DNA from: Amphirosellinia nigrospora
Lineage: Eukaryota; Ascomycota; Sordariomycetes; Xylariales; Xylariaceae
Direction of reading: 5' to 3'
DNA length: 64,000 bases
NCBI GenBank assembly: GCA_004123355.1
Contig: SCHM01000001.1
Span: forward strand, 4,704,001-4,768,000
Positions 27,264-40,270 of this stretch are shown piece after piece; position 1 is the first letter of the stretch, and every line of letters starts with the position of its first letter. The notes beneath the pieces were generated by a model that saw only the letters and a list, made by a program, of their open reading frames with translations, ran no database searches and was not told the origin of the DNA. The position numbers and the translations under genes are program-made.

Positions 27264-29539
27264 ATGCAGAAAACTAAGCTACACTATTAAGTATACTTAT
27301 ACTACTCGCTCGGACATTGTGCGGGAAGAAAATGCATGATTTCGTCATCTTCATCAGCCGAACCTATGTCAAATCGTACTTCACATGTTCTTTATTATAG
27401 ATAGGTCACCTAGTGACACTTGAGGGTTAGTCAAGTGATAATGCGGCACTTCTTTGCAATCGTGTGTGACTAGGATTTATGTTTGGGGGGATTTTAGGCT
27501 CACAATATTGTTTATACAGAGAATAGAGTGCTCATCTAACACCCCTACACAGCTATTCCCGAATTGGGGCTATTCAAGAGCAGAGTAATGATAGCAACAC
27601 CGAACTCACAATAATCATGCCAGCCTCATTGTTTCGCGGACTAATGCTGTAACCTCAACAGTTGTCACAGGGGCTCAGGTAGAGGGCTTGAAAAATAGTT
27701 TAAATTGAATGATAATCAGCTGAGGTGCCAAAGGTGTTATAAAGATCTAAGTTTCCATTCTCTAGGTAGGAGGATTCCGTGCCCTCTTATGCTCGAGTTT
27801 CCTCCCATCTTTCCTACAGACTCGCGGACCTCCGCATACCTAAATAGAGACCTGTGTAGCCTGAGACTGTGTGTCTCGATGTTTGATCTGTTTTTGGTGA
27901 CTCTAGATCTTGCTGTTTTCGAGTAAGGCTTGACTCGTTCGTGACGAGTGATGTAAGGCCAGCTTGCATAGAATTCTTCGCTTGTAACACTGGCACGGGT
28001 AATAATTAAACATTCATATTGATGAATCAAGTTTCTTCTGAACATCCTATTATAGATGTCGTTAATATCTACTATTGACACGGTTAGGATTAGTCTAAGA
28101 CGTTCATCAGGCTCACCATTATAGCCTTGCCGTTACACAACTACGGTGTTAATGCGTGACACGATTCCCACCCTGGCCCTCGGTCAACGTGTCGTGTATG
28201 ATTTGTAATTGGTTGCGAGCTAGGGACTTGTGTAGAGGCCGCTGGCTATTCGTTGTAGATTCCCTTGACCATTAGATAGCCAGTGAACATCAAGCTCTAT
28301 TTTCTATTATATTAACCCGCCTCTCGGCGAGCTATTCACCTCTAGCCTAACTCTACTTCCGTACGTGAGCCAAGGAGAAGACTACGTCCTTCTGCCCTAT
28401 TTATTGAAATCCCTAGAAGGAATAACATTTTAGGACAGATTGGGTTTCCCTGGCCTCTACAACAATCCAACCTCCTATGTAGCCCAACAAAACAGCAACA
28501 AGCAGTAGTAAATAGGAAGCTTAGGTAAAAAAAAGGAATAGAAGAAAACAGACTGTTGATGAGTGCGGTTTCGTCGAAAATTGACCCCACTATGAGGGTA
28601 GTTTACTACCTACTCGACCATAGAAGATCGTAGTTAGGAAAGTTAGGGAACGTTGTTAGAATTCTGGGTAGGTACATATCAAAGCTTAACCCTCCTAGGT
28701 CTCTCTCTATTTATGTCGACTTGAGTGCTTTGCGCGCAAGTCCTAATCGTAAGCCCTTGCCCAACTGGTCTTTTGCACTCATATAATGCAGCAACTGCAA
28801 CTCAGTATAAACCTTACCTAGAGCTTACGCCGGATGAAGTAACGGCGGCGAGGACGGGCCTCCAGTTATATGGCTTGTATAATATACAGCGATTTGAGTT
28901 TTCTTACACATGCTGCTGCTAGATACGTAAGGGCCACAAATACGCCAAGAGGTCACTTTATCTGGTCAGGTAGTGTCTACGGAGATATGGCGAGGGCAAG
29001 AGATAGAAATATAAGGAAATTCGAAATCGAAAGGCGGCTCCTGGTTTATAAGTTCAATATCGCTCCCTGCGACCATACCGATTTTCTAGGACAGGGAGAG
29101 CAACACACAACACACTACAACAAGTAATAATAATCAAGTGTATCGGTATATCAACTATCGACTACCTCATGTGTATCAAGTATATCGCGTACATAGGCTA
29201 GTATATCAAGCATATATAAAAGAATAAACAAAGCAACAAGCAAGTTCAAAAGCGCACAAGTCGAGGGACCTTATCTCTTGACACTCTAATCCACGCCTTT
29301 TTCGGGAGGGGTATGCAGCTCCTCGCTCGCGCCCGGGAGGGGGTAACAAGGCGATCGATCTACCGCACCAACAATAATTATTGCATGCGGCAATAGTCCT
29401 CCTCTTTCTAAATTTCTCAAACACCGCGACCCTAATCCATCTCTTATTTACCTGGCACGCGAACCGGCTTCCAAGCACAACCCAACGCATATCGAAAAAT
29501 CAAGTCACAGGCAGGCATGTACGTGTGTACAAAGTCGCC
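27264..29539. other. Gene-poor AT-rich region, right part
   Basis: About 2.3 kb without a supportable gene, downstream of the NADPH oxidase gene. Composition alternates between AT-rich spacer and more GC-rich blocks (for example 28830-29120 and 29280-29350), which may be old transposon pieces, but no terminal repeat or protein could be defined. Confidence 0.45.
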
Positions 29540-31383
29540 TTAGAAGTTTTCTTTACCCCAGACAAACGAGAACCTATAGTCGAGCAAGTTAGTAAGTTAT
29601 CTTAAGAAACTAAAATAAAACAAGGAAAAAGAAATACATACCCAGGCTCACTATACTTGTTGCAAAAGACATGCAACGAGCTTCCCAAGCCCTTGGGTCC
29701 GCAAAAGAAAACACCCGCCTCCGCAGGGGCGTGTAGTTTCCTAATGCCGCGAAAGATCATATCCCAGTTCGGTCTGCCAAAGTTGGTTGGCGACCTCAGT
29801 CCGGTGATGGCGTCCTTGTCAGCGTTGGCATCGTTGATCATGATATTCGTCGCGTCGTCTGCCTTGATCTTCGCGGTAAGGTAGGTGTGGATCTCGATGC
29901 GGCCGTCTACATCCTGGGCCTCGATGGCCATGAGCAGCGAGCGGAACCACTCGAAGCTGCCGAAGTCACGGCATATCCAGAAGAAGTATACCTTGGCGAG
30001 CCGCGTCTTCTTCTGCGGGTAGTTCATGCGGTACCAGATGGACTTGAGGATCGAGGCGAAAGGCGTGACACCAATACCGGCGCCGCAAAGCACCGACACC
30101 TCGTACTTGAAGACGTCCTCCGAAGCTGAGCCGAAGGGCCCGTCAATGTACACGCGCGGTAATACTCTCCGTAGCGCGGGGTCGACCTCGCTGTTTTGGT
30201 TGTCCACACCCACGACCTTCGAGGCGTCCTTGCCGCCACCCTCCTTCTTGCTGAACTCGCAGCCCAGCGCCGTGGCGACCTCACGAGTGAAGTCGCCTAC
30301 AACACGCATGTGAATCGATATGTAATCCTCCTCTGGGGCGCTAGTCAACGTAAAGGGATGGTACTGCCACAGCGAAACCTCGGGGCAGCAGAAGAAGATA
30401 TATTGGCCCGCGCGAGTCTTGGTGTTCTCCTTCTTGATTTGAATCTCACAAACGTTACTAGGATGCTGGATGACTTTTGAGATGTACGTCTTGTGACGAC
30501 CACGCACTTCACGGGCGATGCGCTCGGCGAGGTAGATGAAGCCCCGTATGTCCAGTACTGCCAGAAAACACCGACAGCGGTCGTACCAACGGAGACGCAG
30601 AACGGCGCCGTGTCCGGTTGAATCATGCAGAAAGCACCGTGGATGGCCCAGAAAATGAAGAACACGATAAACATGTGGTGTGTACCAGAAGCGTTCGTAG
30701 TTGGCTCGACGGGTCTTCTCTACTGATGTTAAACCATGCCCATCAGGGCCACCAACATGATGTATCCAGTCCACCCAGGTCCAGATGCCAAGTTGGCAGC
30801 TAGGAAGCCGTAAAAGCCGAGGTTGTTTTTGGCGGCGATCTGGGCGAAGTTGTTCCAATGGGCGATCGTGTGAACCCAAGAAAAAATACGATAGACCAAG
30901 CTGTCGTGATGTGGAAGGTGATGTTCTTATCGAATTGGATGATGCCGTTGAGAGGTGTCTGCCTGGCAATCGAAATAAAGGTACGGCAGACGGGAAAGAC
31001 AATGCGACGTCGACGTGGAGACCAAAGCCGCAGATCTCGCTATCATATAAGTCGGTCCGAATGTATTCCGTGCTATTTGGAGACTGTCCTTGACCGCGTA
31101 ATTGACAAAACCAAAGGCAAAAACGAGGGTATGTAGAAATATGAAGACGAAGACAAAACTAAGGCAATGTTAGCACTGATGTCTCTGACGAGGAACTTAC
31201 ACTCAGAACTGACAATCGCCGGTAACCTTCGTTAATCATCCATTTGTCGAATTTTTGTCTCATCGTCAACTCTTTCTGCCTTTCCTGTGTCATCTCGCCC
31301 GATAGTAGCATCCGCGTTAATGGGGTCCATCTCGACCGCTCAGATGGCTTCTCGCCATATTGACCATCTCCATAATACGACAT
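29540..31383 (-). CDS. NADPH oxidase catalytic subunit, NoxB (Nox2)-like
   Basis: Membrane flavocytochrome that passes electrons from NADPH through FAD and two hemes to oxygen, giving superoxide used in hyphal and sexual differentiation. Start MSYYGDGQYGEKPSERSR at 31383; this hydrophilic extension of about 50 residues ahead of the first membrane segment favours the NoxB over the NoxA class. Heme-bearing helices carry LHVDVALS, FDKNITFHITTAW, HTIAHWNNF and FFIFWAIHGAF. The C-terminal half has HPFTLTSAPEEDY (FAD), GAGIGVTPFASIL and FFCGPKGLG (NADPH), and ends WGKENF in a small last exon at 29540. Introns lie at 31159-31213 (5' site GTCAGT) and near 29554-29650. About six one- or two-base losses occur in the N-terminal half, between about 30540 and 31010, including T- and G-run contractions; the C-terminal half from 30540 down is clean. 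Confidence 0.9.
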
Positions 31384-34215
31384 CTTGAATACCGATTTGT
31401 CTTGATTCCCCTCTGTAGTCGACCTCTAAGGACCGAGACTCTTTCAGCCTTCTCCAACGTCCTTCCCAAGCCGAGTAAGTCGACACGGCTTACAGAGGCA
31501 AATACCACCCTCTCTACACAGAACCTCTTAATTATTACTTTTAAGCTGTCTCCTGGACGTCGTTTATGGTAAAAATCGATTCAGATCCTGCTGAATGGGG
31601 ACATAACCCAGAATATCGAGGGGTTAAGACGGGGCGTGAAGCCACGCAGCGATTATAGCCCACGATAGTAGGCGTGGCTCTAAATGAGTGTAAAGAATGT
31701 AATGGCCGATAACTGGTGTCCTGCACTGACAACAACGGCCGCGGACGTATCACCAAAGGAACCAAGAACGAAAGAGAAACGAGGCTCGCTCTGGTAGAGT
31801 GTGTGGGAGGTGTGCGTGGAAGAGGAGAGAGGGATCCGAAGATCTCATGCAAAGACGGGAGAGTAGTAGATTATGGATGAATGCAAGCTCTAGAAACATC
31901 AGGCCATTTCTTGGTAGATCATACCTGGTTACATGCCAACACCAGGTGGCTAGGATTACAGGGCACGCTTTCACGGTGGACTGATGGTATTCGTGAAGAT
32001 AAGCTCTCAGAATAGCTCCTGTATTAACTCAAGGGCTCAGAAGGAGAATGGCATGGCATGGTCGACATGTAAGGGGGAGATACCTTAGCGATGATTGCGT
32101 GGATACTGTTGGTATCAGAGACTTGGGAAGGGCACAAGGGTCTACGTAGTTGCACGGGCCAGCGATTCATTTCCATGTACACAAGACTTCGCTTGGGGTT
32201 CGCTTGGGGCATGGCGGCTGACGGCGGTGGAGGATTACAGCAGTGACCCCACCGTCCGTTTCGTAGCTATTCATGATGATTTAGGGGATTCAAGGCGAGG
32301 TCGAAACAGAGCTGTCTCGATCGGGTCTTGTGTCGGTTACAAGTTCCTCTCAATGTGGGTTCGGGCTGTCCCACTTCGGATTGTGGGCGGGAGGCTCAAA
32401 TGAATGTGAGAGGCTGTCTCTGATAAATATAGACAGGGTAAGTCATAGTTTGTGAAGCCATGTAATTCTCTCCTCGTTTCGATACTGGGGACATTTCTAC
32501 TTCGTACTATGGTGATAGGCATTAGTTAAGCGCCCGTAGAACGGAGAACAAGTCCAACTATAATCAATTAAACGGAAAGAAGTCTGATTTTGGTGAGTCG
32601 CAGGCGCTTGCAAAACAAACGACGGACGACCGACCGCTTAGCGATCGGTCGTTGCGCTCGTAATCCGGTTATTATAGAGGATATGAAGGCCCTTAAGAAT
32701 CTGGCGCGGATTTGGAGCCATCTCTGTTTAGAGCTTGGACCCTAGTCAACCTGTATGCCGAAGTCAGGGGATAGATACCAAAACATGAGGAATCCGATGT
32801 GTACGTCTGTCTCAATACTTTCGACATCTTTGTCAGCAACAAGCAAGATCTGGTCGAGTTCTCATATCTCCTCAGGCGGCCATGACGGCCAAACTGGGCG
32901 GTAAGCCAAACAAGAACATTTCACTGATGGGATGGATTAGATGACGAGGCGAATCGGTAGTGTAGAAGTGAACAAAAAATGCCCCTAAGCAAACATAGCA
33001 CGTTGGAGTACTACTGTAAGTGAGTGGGGAGACTCGGGGGAGACCTGGGCTCGTCTCTATGATTGGCCAAGACCAAAAGAGCCCCTGCTGGTTGGCGGTA
33101 ATCTGTCGCAAGACGTTTCGTCCGGGTCCTTTGACACAGCCCAAGACAGAGGCGAGACCAAATGCCCGCCCAGTCCCATGTGCACTACCTTGCTGTCACG
33201 TTCACTCGAATGGAGATAGGATACGCACCTTGGCGGCGTCAAGTGATTGTAGGTAAATTTTCTACATGTAACCGACACCAGCCAATTATCTAAATTCATG
33301 GCCCAGGCATGTTTATTTTCGAATCGACGAATCACAAAATCTCCAGCCTACCCAAACACATCAACCGCATGTCGTAATACATCTATACATGCTAACATTC
33401 ACAACCGACCTAGTTTATTTTGACCCAAAATCTCCAACACAATACAACGCGTACAAGTCAAGTGTATATATACACCTACTCAACAAGAACAATTGGCCTG
33501 ACAGGCTAACCGTACTTCAAACAAAGATCCTAAAATCCCTCTCGCTTTGACATGTCTAGTAAACTAATACTGTACCGTATACTCCTAACTTGCGTATATA
33601 AAAGGGACATGAAAACTCGCCTTTTTACTAAGCAATATATATATAATGAATGAACATGGTTATGTTGCGGCATGTGCATTGTGTTAGGGCGCTTTGAGTT
33701 GCATGTCACAGGGCTATCATACCAAGGTTGAAGAGAAGGGAATCGATGTATTATACGAGATCAAGGGCTAGAGAAATAGGAGTACTACGAGTAGGTAGTG
33801 CCCAAAGTAGGCAAACCATGCCTTGCAGACCATCCTTTCCCCGTATGCATCTTTCTCTCATAACTTCATTACTTGCCCGAAACAGGCGCACTTATTGAAG
33901 CTGTCCATAACTGACATGCTAATGGTTGTGGGAAACGCGAGAGCAACCCCATTGCCATAATGATGAATAATTGACAACGCCAGCAAATCCACCGAGATTG
34001 CCTAGATGGGAGAGAATGTATGTGTGACCCTTCCCAGCCTTCCCAGCCTGCAACCACTGTCTATGAATCTCCCGCAACGCGGCTCACCATCCCCACCCTC
34101 CTCCATTTGCGCCTGTTCAACCAGGCGATAGCTGTGTTAGAAACCCGCCAAGGCCAACGGGTGAATCGTCCAAACCACTTGAAGTGCCTTATCAAGTGGG
34201 CCGGACTTTTCAACC
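31384..34215. other. Long intergenic region
   Basis: About 2.8 kb between the NADPH oxidase promoter side and the 3' end of ubc4. No supportable gene; contains the GC-rich hairpin at 32626-32652. Confidence 0.5.
32626..32652. repeat. GC-rich perfect-looking hairpin (12-bp arms, 3-base loop)
   Basis: ACGACCGACCGC, loop TTA, GCGATCGGTCGT: the arms pair at 11 of 12 positions. It stands out in AT-rich surroundings and lies outside any gene. It may be a transposon relic or a terminator-like structure; its role is unknown. Confidence 0.55.
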
Positions 34216-35259
<1,044 letters not shown>

Positions 35260-38200
35260 TGTAAATGTGGTAAAGGTTTGGTGTGGAGGTGTAGTGTCTT
35301 GCGTCCCGCTGGTCGCGAAACAGGAGCCGCCGGGTACTGTGGGATATGGCCGGTTAGTGGTTTGAATGCGGCTGCGGCTTTGTTTGTGGTGGTGCACTTG
35401 GAGGAAACGAAACAACGTGTAGAGAGATGTACCAGGTAGGGAGGAAGGGTTGGGTGGTTATCACGATGTTTCTCGAGATGGGCGGGATACATGCTATGTC
35501 ATCAGCAGGTGGAGGATGGCTTACAGAGAGTCTTGTGCTGCCGATCAGGTTAAACAGGCAGAGGGCAGCGTGCAGTTGATAGTGAGGATGACTGTGTTCG
35601 TCGCAAGGGAATAAGGGAGTTTCGCGGATGGTCTGTCGAGGATGATGATCGAGGTTGGGTGTTTTAGCGGGCTGAGATTGAGTTGGTCGAGATGTGAACG
35701 TGAGCGTAAAGCGTAAAGCGTAAAAGTAGTGGTGGGGAAAGGAGGGAGACGACACAAATACCTGAAAGGACGGACTCAACTAGGCCAGGGATGGCTTGGT
35801 CTGGGGGGCAGCAGGCAGGCGGGCAGGATACCTAAGTATCTGGCTTGGGCTTTGGGCTGTGCCAGATTTTATTGGGCTATTATTTACCTGCTATCACGAC
35901 GAAATACGGCCCGGGGTGTGGGTCTTCCTCGCTCATGCGACAGGCAGTTGGTCAATGGATTAAGGGAGTAAGGCATAAGGCACAAAGAACATGCAAAGAA
36001 CCTGCTAGACAACAGGTGAAAGTGCTGTGCCGCGCTTTCCTATGCTTATTCATTCAATTCTTGTGTACCTCCTTGCCTTCCACTTCATTGTCAAGCAAAT
36101 GTGGCCGCACGTACCTTATGCACTAGGTGCACCAATCAAACCCATTTCTTCCCCATTGATTGGATGCATCCGCTGCCACTCCCATTGAATACCTACATTG
36201 ATTACTTATCCAACTCAGCCAGTCACTGACTCAAAATTTGTCGTAGCTTTTCCTTGCCACCTCCAAACACGCAAGCAGTCCATCAAGGTACCTAAGTCTC
36301 CATGCTGGTTCTACTTAAGTTTGAAGCATCAAGCTAGGTTCCAAGGCTGTGGACGTAAAAGAGAATGGAAGGGGATTATAATTTCCCCGATAGGCCGCTA
36401 ACTAGGTAGGTAGGTACCTAGGTAGGTTAGGTAAGTAGGTAGATAGGTAGGTACCTATATCAACACCTACATTAAACCTCTAATCACTTTTGGTAAGTTG
36501 TCAACCTAACAAATAAAATGCCGCCAAATAGGTGTCCGCAAGAAGATGAAGAAGCCCGATCAGCACGCCATCTAGCAGGAATTCCACGCCGTTTATCGGG
36601 AATTCTAACGGGAAGGAGCCAACAAGAACGCAGCATATGTTTATGTAGCAAACCCTCGGCCAATACTTAGAAAGAAATCGGCCATTCATCAAGGGCCAGG
36701 TCAATTCTTTGATGCTAACTTGGTAATTACCGCGAAGAGTGATTCTCCTCTTGAATAGGTCAAACAAAACATATTCCCTAGGAGGCGGTGATACAAACAC
36801 CTTTCCCAGAAGGCAGTGCCGTTACTACCCCTAGTTTTTCGAAATATTAATTCCTCTCGTGGCATTTTGTTTTAATTTAATACGTACTTTAATATGCTTT
36901 AGACTGGGATTATACATTACGTTCAAGTGATATTGTACTCTACATTTTCTCCTTTAGAACTTGGACTAATGCTCAGGTGATTTCAGAATGTTTGCAAAAT
37001 CGAAAATTATTCATTTATTCAATGACTCACGGTGCTCTCCCAGACCTCAGTTATGCCCAATTCGCTGTTAATAGGACCCCATATTGACTTCTGCTATGCC
37101 AATTTGTCTGTTACTGGCTTCCGGACATTGGGATTAAGTCCTAACTATTCGAAATGGCCTAAATCTATAAATTTGCTGCGAGGCAATTCAGAAGGATTTC
37201 TCCTCTCCCACGTACCTTTCTCGTATTTCCCAAGAAGCATGTTCACTTCGCTATTAATGAGCAACCAGTGTAGCATCCGAGTTGTCTTTAAAAGGGTCTT
37301 GAAATATTAATCTTAACGCAGCCGCAGAGATGAATTTCTAGCAACTTTAGTTGAGATACCATCCTATCTTCCTGTACAGAAGCAACGACGAAAAAGCTGA
37401 TTATAGTTTTAAGTATCTGAAAAGTCGTTAATAGGGTTGTTTTTCATGATATTTTCATAAGTTATGGCTCTTATTGCCGCTGTGTTGATAGTCAAGCCAT
37501 CACAAAATACAATTCCACTGTAGTAACAAAGCCATGCAATATCTATTCAAGACCTTTATTAATTTGGTCAAACATACTTTAACATGATAGAATATCTTTG
37601 TGTGGTTCGGGGTAGGTGTTAGCCACACCGCTTTGGCAATACTATCGCCACCTTCGTGAGCCGCTATTACTGCCTCGTTGGGATAAAAGAACTAGGATTT
37701 ATATATACGGTTAGGAACCTACAAGCGATATTAGGACTTTCGTGTAACAATAGATGCTGTGCTGTACCTTATAGGTATTAATACGAAGGCCCTGACAGTA
37801 TGTTTTACAATCTATTGTCCTCCCAAGCCTGTTGACTTCAAACGTGTTTTGGAAACACCGGTGCAACCATCCTCAATGGGATCATGGATCAGACGATGAG
37901 CATAGCGCTAACCCATCTTAGCCAAACTTTTCTTATTTGCAACTGTTTGAACGGGCATGCTCTTCTTTTCTCGATGGAGACCAATCTACATTTCAAGCTG
38001 TAGTAAAAAGGGGTAAATCAAAATCGCAATGACATTCCTTAACCACCATGCTGAAATTGATGCTCCCTTCGGTGAGAAGGCTACCATTCTAGTATGAGAC
38101 TTGAATTAAAGTCAAATATTCCTTTATTTTTCTAGGTTCCTAAGCTGTGCTGACGAGACCTGAGTCGATGCGGTAAATCTTCAGTAAATTTGAGACAGTG

Positions 38201-38498
38201 TCGTGCCACCTTATCATTCTGCCATGTTAGGGCTTCGTAATAATAGGGGGTGGCTTGGGATCGTGCGTCTATCTCTCGACTGTTTATTCATTCGCCCGGG
38301 GAGACTCGGGACGCCACTGCGGCGTATTCGGGTCAGTTGGCTTGGGCTGAATATTGTTGGACCAGGAGAGCGACAAGGACTATTATGATCTAACCTACCC
38401 ATTCCCATCACTTTGAACCTTTAAGCCTCAATCTATCAGCGTTGGACCTGTCGATCAGTCTGTCTATCGCGATACGATTCACGAGTCGCTCAATAAGA
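35260..38498. other. Long intergenic region with the ubc4 promoter
   Basis: About 3.2 kb. The first 600 bases on the minus strand are pyrimidine-rich, typical of a strong fungal promoter and 5' leader for ubc4. Beyond the short repeat at 36402-36458 no gene or mobile element could be defined. Confidence 0.5.
36402..36458. repeat. TAGG-type microsatellite
   Basis: Imperfect tandem copies of TAGG/TAGGTACC, partly palindromic. Related CCTAGGTACCTAGG strings recur at 15316-15330 and 61434-61448. Confidence 0.7.
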
Positions 38499-40071
38499 AT
38501 GGCCATAGAATCCTTTAGTGATCTCGAGGTCGCGTCACACGATGACGGGAGTTATCGAACGAACGCACATGGTCAACTGGATCCCAGCGCACCCAAGCCC
38601 ATGCTAAACCGCGACGATAATGCGATACCAGAATTAATACCATGGGAATATAGCGGAAATGGTATACACACTGCGGTGAAGGAGGCAGTCCCAGGAAAGA
38701 TGCCACCAACGACAGCGTTCAGCCAATCCTCGAACAGAAAATGCGGGATGCCGATACGAATATTCTACGGATTATTGGTTATAGTCGTGTTGTTGATTAT
38801 CGGTGGGATTGCCGGGGAGTAGCGGGAGGCATAATATCTGCATCAAAATCAGCAGGTGGTGATAATCTTGCTACGCCAGACAACACCACAACCGACATCC
38901 CAAGAACGCACGTTGGTGCAACATCGAAGCTCTCGGCAACAAACTGGACTAATCCAGTCGACGGCACCACCCATAGATCGTATTCTTTCAAGACCCTTTC
39001 CACGCAATTATCGTGCGCAGGTGGGACTCGGAAAACCAAAAGTGGACAACCAGTAACTTGACTAGTTACTTCTCACGAACGCGAAATCCCGTGAACGTAT
39101 TAGCTCCATCTACTCCCTTGGCCAGCGTCTCGTGTTCTCGGAGCTACGCCAACTCTTTGCATCTATACTACTTAGCACCAGATAATACCATCACCAGTGC
39201 GTGGGTACAGGACCTTGTCAATGAACCCGACACTTGGGCGTACGACGACTTGTTAGGTCAAACCTTTACAACGTTCCCGGATCGCAAATCGCCGTCGCCT
39301 GGCAACGAGGCTATGCTGACGATGCCCTAGGATGGTGGGCTCTGGTTTGGCAGCAGAAGGATGGTGGTGGTGTTTTGCTTGCGAATGCCACTGATTTCCG
39401 TTATCCACTGCTGGCAATTTCGTCTGAAGACATCGTTCGAGGCACAAGCCTGGCTATAATACCCGAGCTGCAGTTTAATACTGCCACTTTAAGTCGGCTT
39501 ACCATGATAAGCGAATTTTTGTCATCACCAACAACGGGGATAGTGAAAAAGTACAACTACGACGCATCCTGGTCCTATAGTAAGTGGCGTTCAAACACTA
39601 ATCAAGCCTTTCCGATCTTCACAATCCCCTATATTTGTTTTAGTCCTCTATGTACGCCTAGTTCTTTCTGACTTGTCGTCACTCATTGCACGATTGAAGT
39701 GATAAGTGGATCGTGTATAATTCATGATATGATACTAATCGAATATAGACGGTAGCTGGCTAGAGGATAGGGACATTCCGCCATCGAGTGCTGGCCTTCA
39801 ATTCGCCCTCACACGTATTAATAATGTTACCGCTGTTTACTGTATGGCTTTGCTCCCAAATGGAACGATAACAGGCCAGTACTGGGGTGATAGTTTGACA
39901 CAAGTGCCAAATATGAGGTTCGTCGATGGCCCGTCTGATGTGAACTTCACGGCGATTGCTGCGAGCGAAGAAAACATGGTTTACGGCATATCAGGGGATT
40001 CAGTATTGCAATACTCTATTGATGGTGATGACCTGTCGGTGTTTCATTTCGAAGGAGTTGTGTTCCCTTAA
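38499..40071 (+). CDS. Membrane-anchored fungal fucose-lectin-like beta-propeller protein
   Basis: The start is taken as the ATG at 38499 (MAIESFSDLEVASHDDG). A hydrophilic N-terminal tail of about 80 residues is followed by one membrane helix (IFYGLLVIVVLLIIGGIAG) and a Ser/Thr/Asn-rich linker, then a repeat-built domain: VRRWDSENQKWTTSNLT, LHLYYLAPDNTITSAW, VPGSQIAVAWQRGYADD, YCMALLPNGTITGQYWGD, FTAIAASEENMVYGIS. The recurring pattern of a short strand, a Y/W and an N/D-rich turn resembles fungal fucose-specific lectin (PF07938) propellers. An intron at about 39580-39748 joins ASWSYN to GSWLEDRD. Three breaks: 38813-38817 (short G run, right after the membrane helix), about 38972 and about 39271. 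Topology suggests a type II surface protein. The lectin assignment is by pattern, not by catalytic residues. Confidence 0.65.
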
Positions 40072-40270
40072 AATGTTGACAAAGGGGTGCCATCAACTAC
40101 GAGACTACTGTGCCTCTTACTTCGTATCATACCATCTGAGAAGTTTGATTCACAGTGGTCGCCTATGTATCTGGGGTATGAGGGTAGGATAGATAATCTA
40201 TCTAGCATGTTGGGACACAAGGCCAGCAACTTCAGTGTTCCGCAAATTAGGACGCTACTAGTACAGCCCA

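Noticed and set aside
28342-29490. Possible retrotransposon or LTR fragments suggested by composition shifts
   Set aside because: No paired terminal repeats, primer-binding site or reverse-transcriptase motif could be found by eye.
36501-36800. A 99-codon minus-strand frame with hydrophobic segments
   Set aside because: No homology recognised, no neighbours supporting it, located in AT-rich spacer.
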